DNA of 64,000 nucleotides from Streptomyces xinghaiensis S187. Its GTDB lineage: Bacteria > Actinomycetota > Actinomycetes > Streptomycetales > Streptomycetaceae. The translations under genes were made by a program, and so were the position numbers. Numbering within the stretch: position 1 is the first letter of the stretch; every line of letters starts with the position of its first letter. Under the pieces are notes generated by a model. It was not told the origin of the DNA. It was given only the letters and a program-made list of their open reading frames with translations, and made no database searches. Positions 15,450 to 24,047 of this stretch are shown piece by piece. The stretch covers positions 2,170,001 through 2,234,000 of the forward strand of contig NZ_CP023202.1 of the NCBI RefSeq assembly GCF_000220705.2, written 5' to 3'.

Positions 15450-16822
15450 CGCTTCCCTCCCGCGGTCCGCGCGGCCTGCGCGGCCCGTTCGTCCGGTGTG
15501 TGCTGTGCGGGCCGGGCCTCCCGTGCGGGCTCCCCGTCCCGGCCGTCCAGTCCGCCCTCCGGGTGGGCGCGGACCACGAGGACCGCGTTGTGCCCGCCGA
15601 ATCCGAAGGAGTTGCTCACCGCCACGCGCGTCGGCTGTCTCCGCGCGGTGTGCGGCACGTAGTCGAGCTCCGGGTCCAGCGGGTCGTCGCAGTTGACGGT
15701 CGGCGGGAGGATCCCGGTGCGGACGGCCAGCAGCGAGGCGATCAGCTCGACCGCCCCGGCGGCCCCGATCATGTGCCCGGTCATGGACTTGACCGAGCTG
15801 ATCGGGATGCGGGGTGCGTGGTCGCCGAAGACCCCGCGGATCGCCTCGCTCTCGATGCGGTCGTTGAGCGGGGTGCTGGTGCCGTGGGCGCAGATGTAGT
15901 CCACCTCTCCGGGCGCCACCCCCGCGTCGGCCAGGGCGTCCGCCATCGCCCGCTTGACGGCGAGCCCCTCGGGGTGCGGGTGGGTGGAGTGGTACGCGTC
16001 CGTGGTGGCTCCGTAGCCGGCGAGTTCGGCCAGGACGGCCGCCCCGCGCCGTTCCGCGTGCTCGGCGGACTCCAGGACGACGATTCCGGCGCCGGCGCCC
16101 ATCACGAAGCCGTCGCGGGCCTTGTCGAAGGGGCGGCTGGCCAGCTCCGGGTGGTCGCCGCGCCGGGACAGCGCCCCGACGTTGGCGGAGACGGCAAGGT
16201 CGAGGGGGTTGACGGCGTCGTCGGAACCGCCGGCCAGCACCACGTCCGCGTAGCCGTCCCGGATCAGCCGCATGGCGTCGCCGATGCAGACGGCGCCGGT
16301 CGCGCAGGCCGCGACCACGGCTCCGGACGGTCCGCGGGCGCCGAACCGGTTGGCGACCTCGACCGCGGCGCTGTCCGAGGAGCCGGCCGAGGCGAAGTAG
16401 GCGTTCATCCTGCGGCGGCCGCGGTCGCGCAGCTCCAGGACCGCGGTCCGGGTGAAGTGCCCGGCTCCGTACCCGCTGCCGACGAGGACGGCGGTCCGGG
16501 GCGCGAGCTCCTCGTCGATCTCCAGCTTCGCCTCGGCCATGGCCTCCTGGGCGGCGGCCAGGGCGAACTGGGCGAACCGGTCGAGGCGCCGGGCGACCCG
16601 GTTGGGCATGTGGTCACGGGGCTCGAAGCCGGTGATCTCCCCGGCGAAGCGGGTCGGCAGCTCGTCCGCGTCGTACCGGGTGATGACCCGGATGCCGCTG
16701 CGCCCGGCGGTGAGGGACTCCCAGAACTCGCCGGTCGTCAGGCCGATCGGGGAGACGACCCCGGTGCCCGTCACGACGACGCGCCGTTTCGGCGCCTCGC
16801 GCCGGAGCGGTGTCACGGTCAC
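15446..16822 (-). CDS. beta-ketoacyl-ACP synthase II, FabF-like
   Basis: 458 residues from GTG at 16822, with GGAAGGGGAC upstream. Catalytic Cys at about 172 (VVAACATGAVCIG), His near 310 (AHGTSTPLND) and His near 349 (KSMTGHMIGAAGA), then NSFGFGGHNAVLVV. It is slightly longer than housekeeping FabF because of an Arg/Pro/Glu-rich tail of about 45 residues, which overlaps the GNAT gene by ATGA. It elongates acyl-ACP with malonyl units. It heads the minus-strand series running through GNAT, LanKC, precursors and FabI, which ties fatty-acyl synthesis directly to the peptide. Confidence 0.92.
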   Translation of the reverse strand: MTVTPLRREAPKRRVVVTGTGVVSPIGLTTGEFWESLTAGRSGIRVITRYDADELPTRFAGEITGFEPRDHMPNRVARRLDRFAQFALAAAQEAMAEAKLEIDEELAPRTAVLVGSGYGAGHFTRTAVLELRDRGRRRMNAYFASAGSSDSAAVEVANRFGARGPSGAVVAACATGAVCIGDAMRLIRDGYADVVLAGGSDDAVNPLDLAVSANVGALSRRGDHPELASRPFDKARDGFVMGAGAGIVVLESAEHAERRGAAVLAELAGYGATTDAYHSTHPHPEGLAVKRAMADALADAGVAPGEVDYICAHGTSTPLNDRIESEAIRGVFGDHAPRIPISSVKSMTGHMIGAAGAVELIASLLAVRTGILPPTVNCDDPLDPELDYVPHTARRQPTRVAVSNSFGFGGHNAVLVVRAHPEGGLDGRDGEPAREARPAQHTPDERAAQAARTAGGKR

Positions 16823-16870
16823 GCCTGTCCCCTTCCTCGATCGGCCGCCGGCTGCCCGGCACGGCTGAAC

Positions 16871-16920
16871 ATTGACACGCCCATCACGCCGCTGTCAATA
16901 AATGTGACTCGTCATTGACG
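16871..16920. promoter_or_regulatory. TGACT repeat array B (fabF-operon / di-iron gene divergent promoter)
   Basis: Plus strand: ATTGACA (16871), weak ATCACG (16883), an inverted copy TGTCAAT (16893), GTGACTC (16904) and ATTGACG (16914), stepping about 11 bp each. A further GAGTCAA is at 16984-16990, just before the ribosome binding site of the 17001 gene. The array sits between the start of the precursor-containing operon (16822) and the divergent di-iron gene. Confidence 0.6.
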
Positions 16921-17000
16921 AAGCGAGACGGTTCCTGTTCACTGATGACCGCATCGTCAGTCATGCGCATGCGATTCACCATCGAGTCAAGGAGTCCGAG

Positions 17001-17978
17001 ATGACCCGCTGGAGCACACTGCTGCTCGACGAGGCATCACTCGCCGAGATGCCGGACCTCCCTGTCGACCAGGTGCTGCGGCACGCGGATCTCGTCACCG
17101 CCGGACGCCCCAAGCCCCAGACGCTCTACGAACGCTGGGAGAAGCAGCAGTGGTCGGCCCGGGCCATCGGGCTGGAGCAGGACAGGGAGGCCTTCGAGAA
17201 GGAGATCTCCCCGGCCGCCCGGCAGGCGCTCACCGACCAGATCGCCACCTTCATCACGGGCGAGTACACCGGGCTGGACCTCCTCGGGCCCATCCTGACC
17301 GGCGCCCCCGAGGAGGTGGACCACCTCTACCTCGGCACCCAGATCGCCGACGAGACCCGCCACACCCAGCTGATGCTGCGCTTCGGCGAGGAACTGCTCG
17401 GCCTGGACCCCGATCCCAAGCGGATGCTCGTCCAGGCGTGGAACATGGTCACGCCCTCGCACCGCGAGCTGAGCACCATCGAGGCCGACGTCGTACGGGA
17501 GCTCCAGCAGCACCCCTCGGACTACCGCCGCTGGCTGCGCGCCGTGACCCTGTTCCACCTCATCACCGAGGGGGTGCTCGCCCTCGTCGGGCAGCGCGCC
17601 ATCCTCAACCAGCTGCACGGGACGAAGGCGCTCCCCGGAGTCAAGGCCGGCTTCACCGCCATGTGCCGGGACGAGTCACGGCATGTCAGCTTCGGGCTCC
17701 ACGCGCTCCGCCAGGGGGTGAAGGAGGGCTATGGCGACGACATCCGCGAAATGCTGGAGCTGTCCGCGCCGATCGCCCTCGGCATCGACCACGGCGACCG
17801 CCCGGAGGAGCACACCGGCGATCCGACCATGACGGATCTCAGCGTCCACAGCCTGCGCCGCCAGATCCATCTCATCGGCCTGGAGCGGGAGTTCGCCGAC
17901 CACCTGGTCACCATCTCCTTCCGGGAACCGGCCGCGGACGAGGCCGCCGAGGCCGCCGGCGCCGCCGCGCGCGCCTGA
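17001..17978 (+). CDS. R2-like di-iron oxidase/oxygenase
   Basis: 325 residues starting MTRWSTLLLDEASL, behind AAGGAG. It has the ferritin-like four-helix pattern of ribonucleotide reductase R2 and R2-like ligand-binding oxidases, with all six metal ligands: Glu near 88 (TGEYTGLD), Glu-x-x-His near 117-120 (ADETRH), Glu near 189 (LITEGVLA) and Glu-x-x-His near 224-227 (DESRHV). No R1 (NrdA) partner is present, so ribonucleotide reduction is unlikely. Acting on an ACP-bound chain (hydroxylation, desaturation or a 1-carbon loss) fits its place next to the ACP gene. The exact reaction cannot be read from sequence. Confidence 0.82.
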   Translation: MTRWSTLLLDEASLAEMPDLPVDQVLRHADLVTAGRPKPQTLYERWEKQQWSARAIGLEQDREAFEKEISPAARQALTDQIATFITGEYTGLDLLGPILTGAPEEVDHLYLGTQIADETRHTQLMLRFGEELLGLDPDPKRMLVQAWNMVTPSHRELSTIEADVVRELQQHPSDYRRWLRAVTLFHLITEGVLALVGQRAILNQLHGTKALPGVKAGFTAMCRDESRHVSFGLHALRQGVKEGYGDDIREMLELSAPIALGIDHGDRPEEHTGDPTMTDLSVHSLRRQIHLIGLEREFADHLVTISFREPAADEAAEAAGAAARA

Positions 17979-18089
17979 GCCCGGGTCCGCGCTTCCCGCC
18001 CCCTGCCCCTCCCCGCCCCCGTCCCCGGCTCCCGTCCCCCGATCCGCCGAGGCCCGCAACGGCCGAACTCACCGAAGAAAGGTCATCCC

Positions 18090-18332
18090 ATGACGCGTGA
18101 AGAAATCGTCGCCGGTCTCGCCGAGATCCTGAACGAGGTCGCCGACGTCGAGCCCTCGGAGGTCTCCGAGGAGAAGTCCTTCGTGGAGGAGCTGGACGTC
18201 GACTCCCTCGCCATGGTGGAGATCATCGTGGCCACCGAGGAGCGGTTCGGCGTCAAGCTGCCCGAGGAGGAGCTGCGCGAACTGCGCCTCGTCTCCGATG
18301 TGGTGGGCCGCGTCGAGAAGCAGCTCGTCTGA
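18090..18332 (+). CDS. acyl carrier protein
   Basis: 80 residues, acidic, with the phosphopantetheine attachment Ser at residue 39 in DVDSLAMVEI. Helix pattern and length are those of a discrete type II ACP. It starts MTREEIVAGLAEIL behind GAAAGG. It is 111 bp downstream of the di-iron gene on the same strand. It should carry the growing chain for the two ketosynthases, FabG and FabI, and present the product to the GNAT enzyme. Confidence 0.93.
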   Translation: MTREEIVAGLAEILNEVADVEPSEVSEEKSFVEELDVDSLAMVEIIVATEERFGVKLPEEELRELRLVSDVVGRVEKQLV

Positions 18333-18747
18333 GACGGCGCCCCGTCCGAGAGGTGAGGTCGCCGGTCCGGGCGCCGGACCGCGACCCCACCGGCCCCGTC
18401 CTCCGCCCCGCCACTCCGCCGCCCGCCCCGGGTTCTCCGGCCCTTCCCCCCGGCTCCCCCGGGACGGTTCCGGACCGGCCGGCGCACCGGCGGGCGCGGA
18501 CATCAGCCGGCCGGCACCGCGCTTCCGCGGGCCGGCCGGCTCCGTCGTCCCCGCCTCCCCCTGCCGCAACGGCGGGTGTCAGTACGAGACTTCGGGCAGG
18601 ACAGGGCGTCCCGGCCCGCTCCCCGGCTCCCCGGCTCCCCGGCGTGGTCCACCCGGCTCCCTGCGACACCCAGGCCCCGTACCCGCGGACGCCGACGGGG
18701 GCCCGGGAGCCTTCCGGCACCCGGACCCCCGGCCCCGCGCTCCCTCG
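18333..18747. other. noncoding gap between convergent ACP and acyltransferase genes
   Basis: 415 bp of very GC-rich, C-rich sequence between convergent genes. No frame with a credible ribosome binding site and no TGACT array. Probably terminators only. Confidence 0.5.
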
Positions 18748-19650
18748 TCAGGTGCCGAGCGCGGTCCTCGGGGTGATCACCTTGGTCGGGAACTCCCGTG
18801 CGGTGATCCGGGCGTACATGTTCCGGGGTCCCGGGATCCACACCTCCCGGCCGCCCGCCGAGCGGATGCCGCGCAGCACCGTGCTCCAGTGCACGGGCGT
18901 GGTCCAGCCGTCGAGCAGGTCGCGCCGGATCTCCTCGCCCTCCCGCAGCGACCGCCCGTCGACGTCGGAGATGACGGGGATGCGGGCGGTACGCCACTCC
19001 ACGGTCCGGTAGACCTCCCGGTCCAGGCGTTCCCGCAGGCCGGCGACGGCGGAGCAGTGCTCGGCCCGGTTCACCGTGTAGAAGGGGAAGCCGCCCTCCT
19101 CCCGCACCCGCTGCTCGAACCGCTCCAGGGTCCGCAGGGAGGCGGACACCGCGTGCACCGAGGCGTCGAAGGCGACCGACAGTTCGATCCAGTCGCCCCC
19201 GGCGCGGAACTCCCCGACCAGCCGCTCGACCGTCTCGATCGGCAGCCGGTAGAAGAAGTGGCAGCCCAGGGGCTCGTCGAGGGAGCTGAACCAGTCCTGC
19301 TCCACCACCACGCTGCGGGACATCAGGCGCAGCGCGTCCGGATAGCTGAGGGTGCCGGCCCAGACGGCCGCCATCACCTCGCCGTAGCTCTGGCCGCCGC
19401 ACAGCTCCGGAGTGGCGCCGTACCGTTCCTCCGCCCAGTCGGCGAGGGCCAGCGCGAGGGCCATGAAGCCGCACTCGAAGACCTCCCACTCGTAGATGGA
19501 GGCGTCGCGGTAGGCGTCGAGCAGCGGGTAGCCGAGGACCTCGTCGGCCTCGGCGAAGCGCCGTTTCGCGTGCTCCTGGGTGGTCACGAAGCGTTCGATG
19601 GCGTCGTACCGGGTCGGGGTGAGCCCGGGGAAGAACAGCACCACGGACAT
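18748..19650 (-). CDS. FabD-like acyltransferase (probable malonyl-CoA:ACP transacylase)
   Basis: 300 residues starting MSVVLFFPGLTPTRYDAIER. The nucleophile elbow is GGQSYGEVMA, with Ser near 88; Gln replaces the common His of GHSxGE, as in many actinobacterial acyltransferases. The second catalytic His is in RAEHCSAVAG. It is about the length of FabD. It should load extender units (malonyl by default) on the cluster ACP, but the substrate-defining residues are not typical enough to exclude another acyl group. It lies downstream of the TPP-enzyme and dehydrogenase genes on the same strand. Confidence 0.82.
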   Translation of the reverse strand: MSVVLFFPGLTPTRYDAIERFVTTQEHAKRRFAEADEVLGYPLLDAYRDASIYEWEVFECGFMALALALADWAEERYGATPELCGGQSYGEVMAAVWAGTLSYPDALRLMSRSVVVEQDWFSSLDEPLGCHFFYRLPIETVERLVGEFRAGGDWIELSVAFDASVHAVSASLRTLERFEQRVREEGGFPFYTVNRAEHCSAVAGLRERLDREVYRTVEWRTARIPVISDVDGRSLREGEEIRRDLLDGWTTPVHWSTVLRGIRSAGGREVWIPGPRNMYARITAREFPTKVITPRTALGT

Positions 19651-19729
19651 GCGTCATCTCTCTTCTCGTGGGTCGGGGCGGCCGTTGCACCACGGGCCGC
19701 CGCGCGGCACTCCGGCCCCGTGCGCCGGG

Positions 19730-21448
19730 TCAGGCGTCCCGGGCGGGGAAGTCGCCCGCGGGCCCCTCGTCCATCCCGGGCGGTACGTCGGTGAGCAGCA
19801 CCCGTACCTCCAGGACCGCCGGGCGGCCGGAGGCGCAGTGCTCCCACGCCTTCCGCAGGGCGGCGTCGAGCTCTCCGGGCCGGTCGGCCCGCGCGTAGCC
19901 GAGGCCGAGGGCCGCGGCGAGTTCCCCGGTGCCGGTGGGGCGGTCCCGGGTGAAGGCGAAGCGGGAGGAGCCGCCGGACACCCGGTCGAGGTTGGTCTGG
20001 AGCCAGCCGTAGCCCCCGTTGTCCAGGACGACGTAGAGGACGGGCGCCCCGGCGTCGGCCAGGGTGGGCAGCTCGGGGCGGAAGATGTTGAAGGCCCCGT
20101 CGCCCGTGACGGCCACCACCGGCCGGTCCGGCAGCGCGAGGCGCACACCGAGGGCCGCGGCGGCGCCGAAGCCCAGGGGGGTCTGCTCGCTGGGCACCAC
20201 CGAACCGCCGTGCGCGCCGCAGGACCAGTGCGGATGGTGGTACGACCACATGTCCTGCAGGCCGTTCTCCTGCACCAGCACGCAGTCCCCGGGCACGGTC
20301 CGGCGGAGCGCGTCCAGCACCCCGGCGACCGACGGGGCTCCGGCGGCCGCGGCGGCCCGCTCCGCCTCGGCGGCCAGCCGGGCGGCTTCGCGGGCCTGGC
20401 CGGCGCGGGCCCGCTCCACCCGTGCGGTCCAGTCCGCGCCGGACGGCCGGAAGGCGAGCAGCCCGGCCCAGCCCTGGACGGCGCGGAGCACATCGCCCAG
20501 CACATGGAGCCCGGGGCGGCCGGTGACCACGTCCTCCTCACCGGCCACGACCTGGATCACCGGCAGGTCCCGGGCCTCCGGCCAGCCGAAGGTGGCGGTC
20601 TCCTCCAGCCTGCTGCCGAGGGCGATCACGAGATCCGTCTCGCGCCACAGCGCGGCGGCGGGCCCGGTGGTGTAGAGGCCGGACAGCCCGCAGAACAGCG
20701 GATGGTCCTCGGAGACGACACCACGCCCGGAGGCGGTGGTGAAGATGCCCGCGCCCGCCAGTTCGGCCAGCCGTTCGATGGCGCGGCCGGCGTCGCGGTT
20801 CCGGGCGCCGCCGCCGACCAGGAACAGCGGGCGCTCCGCGGCGGCGATGCGCTCGGCGGCGGCGCGGAGCGTGCCGCCGTCCGGGGCGAGCCGCTGCGGT
20901 CCGGCCGGGCGCCACGGCGCGTACCGCTCCACCGGGTCCCCGGCGATCTGCTCGGGGATCTCGACGTAGACGGGGCCGGGCGTGCCGTTGACGGCGACCG
21001 CCGCGGCCTTCTCCAGCGCGGCGGGCAGCCGGTCGGCCCGGTCCACGCGGACCGCCCACTTGGTGAACGGGCGGACGGCGGTGAGCTGGTCGAGTTCCTG
21101 GAAGGCGCCGGTGCCGAGCCGGTCCAGGCCGGTGCCCCCGGCGATGAGGATCAGCGGGGCGGCGGCGGAGCGGGCCTCCAGCAGTCCGGTGAGCGCGTGG
21201 GTGACGGCCGGGCCCTTGCCCACGGCGCACACCCCGGGGCGGCCGGAGGCGAGGGCGTAACCGGTGGCCATGTAGAGGGCGTTGCGCTGGTCGCGGCAGA
21301 GCACGGCGGCGGCCGGGCGGTCCTCCAGGGCGCCGAGCAGGTCCATGTCGTCGCCCGGCAGTCCGAACACCGTGCCGGCGCCGAGGTGTTCGAGGAAGTC
21401 GGCGACGGCGTCCCAGGCGGTGGGGTGGGTGTACGGGGCGGCGCTCAC
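19730..21448 (-). CDS. thiamine-diphosphate-dependent enzyme (acetolactate synthase/2-hydroxyacyl-lyase superfamily)
   Basis: 572 residues from GTG at 21448, which overlaps the stop of the upstream dehydrogenase (GTGA). Three domains: Pyr (1-165), central (190-330) and PP (360-545). The PP domain has the cofactor motif GDGAFNIF (near 448) running to VVLDNGGYG. The catalytic Glu near residue 51 that activates thiamine in most family members is Asp here (LCRDQRNALYMA). Related enzymes make or break C-C bonds next to a carbonyl. Coupled to a probable fatty-aldehyde-forming reductase, it could condense an acyl unit with an aldehyde to an acyloin, but this is inference. Decarboxylase activity is the alternative. 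Confidence 0.8.
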   Translation of the reverse strand: MSAAPYTHPTAWDAVADFLEHLGAGTVFGLPGDDMDLLGALEDRPAAAVLCRDQRNALYMATGYALASGRPGVCAVGKGPAVTHALTGLLEARSAAAPLILIAGGTGLDRLGTGAFQELDQLTAVRPFTKWAVRVDRADRLPAALEKAAAVAVNGTPGPVYVEIPEQIAGDPVERYAPWRPAGPQRLAPDGGTLRAAAERIAAAERPLFLVGGGARNRDAGRAIERLAELAGAGIFTTASGRGVVSEDHPLFCGLSGLYTTGPAAALWRETDLVIALGSRLEETATFGWPEARDLPVIQVVAGEEDVVTGRPGLHVLGDVLRAVQGWAGLLAFRPSGADWTARVERARAGQAREAARLAAEAERAAAAAGAPSVAGVLDALRRTVPGDCVLVQENGLQDMWSYHHPHWSCGAHGGSVVPSEQTPLGFGAAAALGVRLALPDRPVVAVTGDGAFNIFRPELPTLADAGAPVLYVVLDNGGYGWLQTNLDRVSGGSSRFAFTRDRPTGTGELAAALGLGYARADRPGELDAALRKAWEHCASGRPAVLEVRVLLTDVPPGMDEGPAGDFPARDA

Positions 21449-22686
21449 CGGGCGTCCGCCGGGAGGTGGTCGGCGACGGCCTTGGAGATGAGCACCGGCT
21501 CGGCGTGGACGTTCTCCCCGTCGCTGATGTAGTTGGCCTGCCGGCCGTAGCCGCCGAAGGGCGCGTTGCCGTCGTCGACGGAGAGGAGGGTGGTGTCGGT
21601 GGTCACCGTGGTGCGCCGGCGCAGCGCCTCCACCAGGGCGGGCGCGGTGCCGTAGACGCTGGCACCGAGGGCCCGTTCGGTGAAGCTGCCGGTGGTGAGG
21701 GTGGCGGCGAGCGCGGACTCGTCGCGGTAGCCGGCCACGTTGAAGACGGGGGCGAAGAACTCGGGGACGTGGGTCCGCGGGGTCACGGCCTCGCCGTGCA
21801 CCACCACCGGGTCGAAGCGGCGGCTGCGGAAGTCCACGGCGCCGCCGTGCACGATGTCCTTGCGGTTGCGGGCGAGGAAGAGCGCGGCCTCCTCCAGGGC
21901 CCCTTCGTAGAAGATCGGGCCGTAGTCGGTGGCCGGGTCGTGGTACGGCCCGTAGCGCAGCCCCTTGAGCCGGGTGATCAGCTCGTCGAGGAAGCCGGGG
22001 AGCAGTTCCTCGTGGACGCAGAAGAGGTCCGGGCCGAGGCAGTCCTGCCCGGCGTTGAGCATCCGGACCTCGACGGCGTCGGCGGCGGCGCGTTCCACGT
22101 CCGCGCCGGGGGCCACGACGAAGGGGTTGACCCCGGCGCCGAGGTGCAGGAACAGCTGGCCGGTGGAGAGCTGTTCGCGGATCCGCTCGGCGTTGCGGTA
22201 GGCGCCGGTGAAGACGACCACGCTCGCCGGGCGGGCGTGGTCGCGGACGAAGGCGCGCTGGCTGGCGGTGACGAGTTCGACGGGCAGCCGGTGGTGCGCG
22301 GCCAGCATCCGGTGCAGCCGGACGACCTGGTCGCGCACCTGGCTCGACGGCCGGAAGACGACGCTGCCGGAGTAGAGCGAGGGCACCAGGAGGTAGAGCA
22401 CGTACGAGTAGAGGAGCACATTGGACGGCATGAAGACCGCCACGCTCCGGACGTGGCCGGGCCGGTAGCGCTCCACCTCGGCCAGGGCGCCGTCGAGGGT
22501 GGCGACGGCGGCCTCCAGCTCGTATCCGGCGGCCCGGTGGGTGGAGATCTCGCAGAGCAGGTCCAGTACGCCGCCGGGCTCCCGCGCCAGGAAGTCCCGG
22601 ACCCTGCGCAGGGCGTCCGCACGCCCGCCGTACGGGACACTCCAGGTCAAGGTGTCGCCGGCGGGCTGGACGGGAGCCGAGGTCAT
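21445..22686 (-). CDS. aldehyde dehydrogenase superfamily protein, probable acyl-thioester reductase
   Basis: 413 residues starting MTSAPVQPAGDTLTWS. ALDH fold with catalytic Cys near 215 (NAGQDCLGPD) and a VFTGAYRNAERI segment corresponding to the FTGS motif. The general-base Glu of the ELGG motif is missing (LGAGVNPFVVAPG), as in CoA-acylating aldehyde dehydrogenases, which favours thioester-to-aldehyde reduction over simple aldehyde oxidation. Its stop overlaps the start of the TPP-enzyme gene, so the two proteins probably work in sequence. LuxC-like fatty-acyl reductase is a possible description; the match is by function rather than a firm family call. Array C lies just upstream. Confidence 0.75.
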   Translation of the reverse strand: MTSAPVQPAGDTLTWSVPYGGRADALRRVRDFLAREPGGVLDLLCEISTHRAAGYELEAAVATLDGALAEVERYRPGHVRSVAVFMPSNVLLYSYVLYLLVPSLYSGSVVFRPSSQVRDQVVRLHRMLAAHHRLPVELVTASQRAFVRDHARPASVVVFTGAYRNAERIREQLSTGQLFLHLGAGVNPFVVAPGADVERAAADAVEVRMLNAGQDCLGPDLFCVHEELLPGFLDELITRLKGLRYGPYHDPATDYGPIFYEGALEEAALFLARNRKDIVHGGAVDFRSRRFDPVVVHGEAVTPRTHVPEFFAPVFNVAGYRDESALAATLTTGSFTERALGASVYGTAPALVEALRRRTTVTTDTTLLSVDDGNAPFGGYGRQANYISDGENVHAEPVLISKAVADHLPADAR

Positions 22687-22727
22687 CTGTCCCCCTCACG
22701 GTACGAGCCAAAGCTGGTCACCACGAG

Positions 22728-22764
22728 TGTCAATGGAGAGTCATAATCTGTCAATAGAAGTCAT
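22728..22764. promoter_or_regulatory. TGACT repeat array C (upstream of the dehydrogenase/TPP operon)
   Basis: Plus strand: TGTCAAT (22728), GAGTCAT (22738), TGTCAAT (22749) and AAGTCAT (22758). The shared GTCA steps are 11, 10 and 10 bp. A looser copy, GGTCACC, is at 22716. On the minus strand these read ATTGACA or ATGACTT/C and point at the 22686 gene. This is the cleanest of the five arrays: four half-sites one helical turn apart, like the direct-repeat sites of cooperative activators. Confidence 0.7.
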
Positions 22765-22802
22765 TGACCGCCGCGAGGCCGGGGCCCCGCGCCCGTGCCG
22801 TC

Positions 22803-24047
22803 TCACATCTCCCGCAGGCCCGGCGCCGCCCAGCATCCCGCCACCACCAACAGATAGGCGCCGGAGATCACCAGGACGGTATGCGACAACCCGACGCCGC
22901 CCACCAGCGCGACGGCCGCGGTCGCCCCGAGCGGCACCGCGGACAGCGCCACGGTGTCGATCGCGGCCACCACCCGCCCGTACTGCCCCTCCGGTATCCC
23001 GCGCTGCAGCGCGCCGGTCCGCAGCGGCGCGACGGGAGCCGCGACCGCGCCCAGCACGGCCAGCAGGGCGGCGCCGAGCGGGAGCGGGGGCAGCGCGGCC
23101 AGCCCGGCGATGAGCAGGCCGGCCGCGAACCCCGCGGCCAGGAACGTCCTGCGCCGGCCCAGGCGGTGCCCCACCACCGCGAAGGCCAGCGACCCGGCGG
23201 CCGTCCCGATCCCGAAGGCGGTCAGCAGCACGCCGAGACTGCCGGCGCTGCCCAGGTGCTGGTAGGCGTAGGTGACGAGGACGACCCCGGCCAGCCCGCT
23301 GTCCAGGCCGTTGAAGGCGGTGGAGGAGGCCGTCAGGGTGCGCAGCAGCCGGTGCTGCCGCAACGTCCGCAGCCCGGCGCGGAGTTCGGCCGTGTACCCG
23401 CCGGCCGGCCGCTCCGGCGCCGGGGCCGCGGAGCGGTCGGGGGCGGACACTCCGGCGGTGATGACCAGCGCGGCGAGGGCGCACACCCCGGCGTTGATCA
23501 GCAGCACGCTCGCCGTGCCCAGCAGCGCCACCCCGAGACCGCCGAGGGCCGGCCCGCAGAGCTGGCTCACCTGGCGCACCGCCGTGAGCAGCCCGTTGGC
23601 CCGCTCCAGCGGCATCCGCGCCGCGCCGGCCAGCGCGGGCACCAGCCCGGTCACGGCCGTGACGCCGGGGATGTCCAGCAGGCTCGCGAACAGCACCAGC
23701 GCCACCAGCGTGACGAAGTCGAGCCGCCCGAGCGTGTGCAGCAGCGGTATCCCGGCGGCGGCCGTACCGCCGAAGAGGTAGGACACGACGGTGGTGGGCT
23801 TGAAACCCCACCGGTCGATGAGCGGGCCCGCCGCGAAACCGGCCGCACCGGCGCCGACCGAGGCCACGGCGACGACGATTCCGGTCCGCGCGACGCTCCC
23901 GGTGGTCTGCAGGACGAACCACGGGACCGCCACGATCATCATGGCCTCGCCCACGGAGGCGATCGCCACCGCGGTCAGCAGGGCGGTCAGCCCCGCCCGT
24001 CGTCGCGGCGCGTCGTCTCCGTGGGACACAAGCCATGACTCTAGCAT
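22803..24047 (-). CDS. MFS transporter, probable product exporter
   Basis: About 414 residues with ten to twelve hydrophobic helices and Arg/Gly-rich loops (DRWGFKP between helices 2 and 3, GHRLGRRRTF in the middle) typical of the major facilitator superfamily. The ATG at 24047 lies inside array D and has no ribosome binding site. A GTG six codons later (24029) is equally possible and would leave the array upstream; the transcript may be leaderless. It is the only transporter in the cluster, where lanthipeptide clusters usually carry an ABC exporter. It is divergent from the XRE regulator. Confidence 0.85.
   Translation of the reverse strand: MLESWLVSHGDDAPRRRAGLTALLTAVAIASVGEAMMIVAVPWFVLQTTGSVARTGIVVAVASVGAGAAGFAAGPLIDRWGFKPTTVVSYLFGGTAAAGIPLLHTLGRLDFVTLVALVLFASLLDIPGVTAVTGLVPALAGAARMPLERANGLLTAVRQVSQLCGPALGGLGVALLGTASVLLINAGVCALAALVITAGVSAPDRSAAPAPERPAGGYTAELRAGLRTLRQHRLLRTLTASSTAFNGLDSGLAGVVLVTYAYQHLGSAGSLGVLLTAFGIGTAAGSLAFAVVGHRLGRRRTFLAAGFAAGLLIAGLAALPPLPLGAALLAVLGAVAAPVAPLRTGALQRGIPEGQYGRVVAAIDTVALSAVPLGATAAVALVGGVGLSHTVLVISGAYLLVVAGCWAAPGLREM

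Noticed and set aside
22728..22764. Interpreting the TGACT arrays as ordinary SARP sites
   Set aside because: The pitch is similar, but the motif does not match published SARP heptamers and no SARP gene is in the cluster, so the binder is left open.
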